NCBI GenBank assembly: GCA_030612585.1 | Contig: JAUWNP010000033.1 | Location: 1 to 31,878, forward strand | Reading direction: 5' to 3' | Source of the DNA: Anaerolineae bacterium | GTDB taxonomy: Bacteria; Chloroflexota; Anaerolineae; B4-G1 | Length of the DNA: 31,878 nt | Shown here: one piece after another, positions 31,075-31,878 of the stretch | Numbering within the stretch: the first letter of the stretch is position 1 | How the letters are laid out: every line of letters starts with the position of its first letter | Notes under the pieces: generated by a model | Seen by the model: the letters and a program-made list of their open reading frames with translations, nothing else | Database searches by the model: none | What the model was told of the DNA's origin: nothing | Position numbers and translations under genes: made by a program

Positions 31075-31211
31075 ACCTTGCGGTTGCTACTCAGGCTACC
31101 CTCCCGCAGGTTACGATTTGCTGTACTCGCAGGCTTGCATAGCCGTTGGGATGTGCTTTTGCGTTGAAAACCCGTCAAAACCTGCGGGAGGGTGAGTAGT
31201 GATACCTTGCG
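31075..31211. mobile_element. candidate MITE-like element
   Basis: ACCTTGCG occurs at 31075-31082 and 31204-31211 as an 8-bp direct repeat. Inside, CTACTC followed by CCCTCCCGCAGGTT (31087-31112, with a 6-nt AGGCTA interruption) is the inverse of 31179-31199, so the 14-bp core pairs perfectly. The ends of the inverted repeats are not exactly terminal. There is no coding capacity. Confidence 0.45.
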
Positions 31212-31237
31212 AAGGTTACACATAGAAGGAGAACAGC

Positions 31238-31878
31238 ATGATCCATCAAACCTCTTTGACCCCGAAAGCGAAGACGACACTGAGAACCATCCTCGCCACG
31301 CTGCTGACCCTGGCAGTGCTCGCTGCTTGTACCACGCCAACACCCACGGCGACACCTTTCCCTACTAACATTCCCGAACCTACCGCCGCGCCAACACCGT
31401 CTGAAGGGCCCACGGCCGTTTCTGTGCCGAGTCTTACTCCCACGCACATTGCGCCCCATCTGTTTGATGTGGCCTGGGATGACCGCGCTATCTTCCGTGA
31501 AGGGCTTATTGGCGCGGAACAGGCAGTGCTTGATCAATTATCGGGCGCGAGCGTGTATCACATTGACCTGCAGATTCCTGATGATTTCTCGCTTCTACAA
31601 GGCCGCGAGGAAGTCCGCTATACCAACCAGGAGGATGAGCCACTCGACGAGGTCTACTTCCGCTTATTCGCCAATACGGCCGGTGGTGCAGCGACTGTGT
31701 CGGCGGTCAAGGTAGATGGCCAGGATGTAGAACCGGTCTACGAATTGTGGAATAGCGCCGTGCGTGTACCGCTACCTGTGGCTCTGTTACCTGGCGAACG
31801 AGTCGTCATTCAGATGGACTTTGAGGTAGAGGTGCCTCGTGAGATGGGCGGCAATTACGGTTTGTTCGGTTACTTCGA
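31238..31878 (+). CDS. M1-like metallopeptidase lipoprotein, N-terminal part
   Basis: The frame is open to the window end, giving 213 residues. The signal peptide (LRTILATLLTLAVLAAC) ends at a lipobox, then a Thr/Pro spacer of about 40 residues. From about residue 105 the sequence YHIDLQIPDDF...GREEVRYTNQE resembles the N-terminal beta domain of M1-family aminopeptidase-like proteins of Chloroflexota. The HExxH zinc motif would lie beyond the window. AAGGAG precedes the ATG by 7-8 nt. Its signal-peptide DNA is nearly the same as that of the C39-like gene upstream. Confidence 0.75.
   Translation, partial: MIHQTSLTPKAKTTLRTILATLLTLAVLAACTTPTPTATPFPTNIPEPTAAPTPSEGPTAVSVPSLTPTHIAPHLFDVAWDDRAIFREGLIGAEQAVLDQLSGASVYHIDLQIPDDFSLLQGREEVRYTNQEDEPLDEVYFRLFANTAGGAATVSAVKVDGQDVEPVYELWNSAVRVPLPVALLPGERVVIQMDFEVEVPREMGGNYGLFGYF

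Overview
The window most resembles a chromosomal segment of a Chloroflexota bacterium, probably Anaerolineae-like. This is inference from gene style, not from a marker search. The signs are moderately high GC, frequent GTG and TTG starts, a solute-binding lipoprotein with a Glu/Val-rich linker, lipoproteins with long Thr/Pro spacers, a split-off sensor of the Reg_prop/Y_Y_Y/HisKA_3 type, and many short palindromic dispersed repeats. No plasmid, phage or CRISPR signature was seen.

Left part (about 1-12,000, minus strand). A NUDIX hydrolase and two tandem thymidylate-kinase paralogues share a strong sigma70-like promoter at 2623-2651. Next come a PfkB sugar kinase, an internally deleted glycerophosphodiester phosphodiesterase, a URO-D-family protein and a small highly charged repeat protein. 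A complete carbohydrate ABC importer follows: ATPase, two permeases and a binding lipoprotein. A LacI regulator heads this block; its promoter carries two identical 17-bp operator-like sites 52 bp apart.

Middle part (12,100-19,800, plus strand). A zinc-knuckle GNAT acetyltransferase is coupled to a PdxA-family dehydrogenase. Then comes a translation block: tRNA-Arg(CCG), tRNA-Thr(GGT), rpmG, tRNA-Trp(CCA), secE, nusG, rplK, rplA, an L10 leader with an attenuator, rplJ and rplL. rpoB does not follow; an L,D-transpeptidase with VanW-like and LysM parts does.

Right part (19,800-31,878, plus strand) is a fluid, partly decaying region. A large propeller sensor kinase has been cut in two by a 112-bp MITE with perfect 12-bp terminal inverted repeats and an 8-bp target duplication; the frame is the same on both sides. 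A NarL-type response regulator follows. Then come two stand-alone receivers that are degenerate in opposite ways, an in-frame chimera of an alpha/beta hydrolase with a truncated DppB permease, an intact DppC permease, a permease N-terminal fragment, a beta-helix protein fragment, a C39-like lipoprotein peptidase and the start of an M1-like peptidase.

The strongest observations are the MITE that splits the kinase and its two hairpins with complementary loops, a 24-bp repeat family that lies tandemly upstream of the same gene and twice in frame inside its propeller, the hydrolase-permease chimera, and the paired degenerate receivers. No single clearly new defence or metabolic system was identified.
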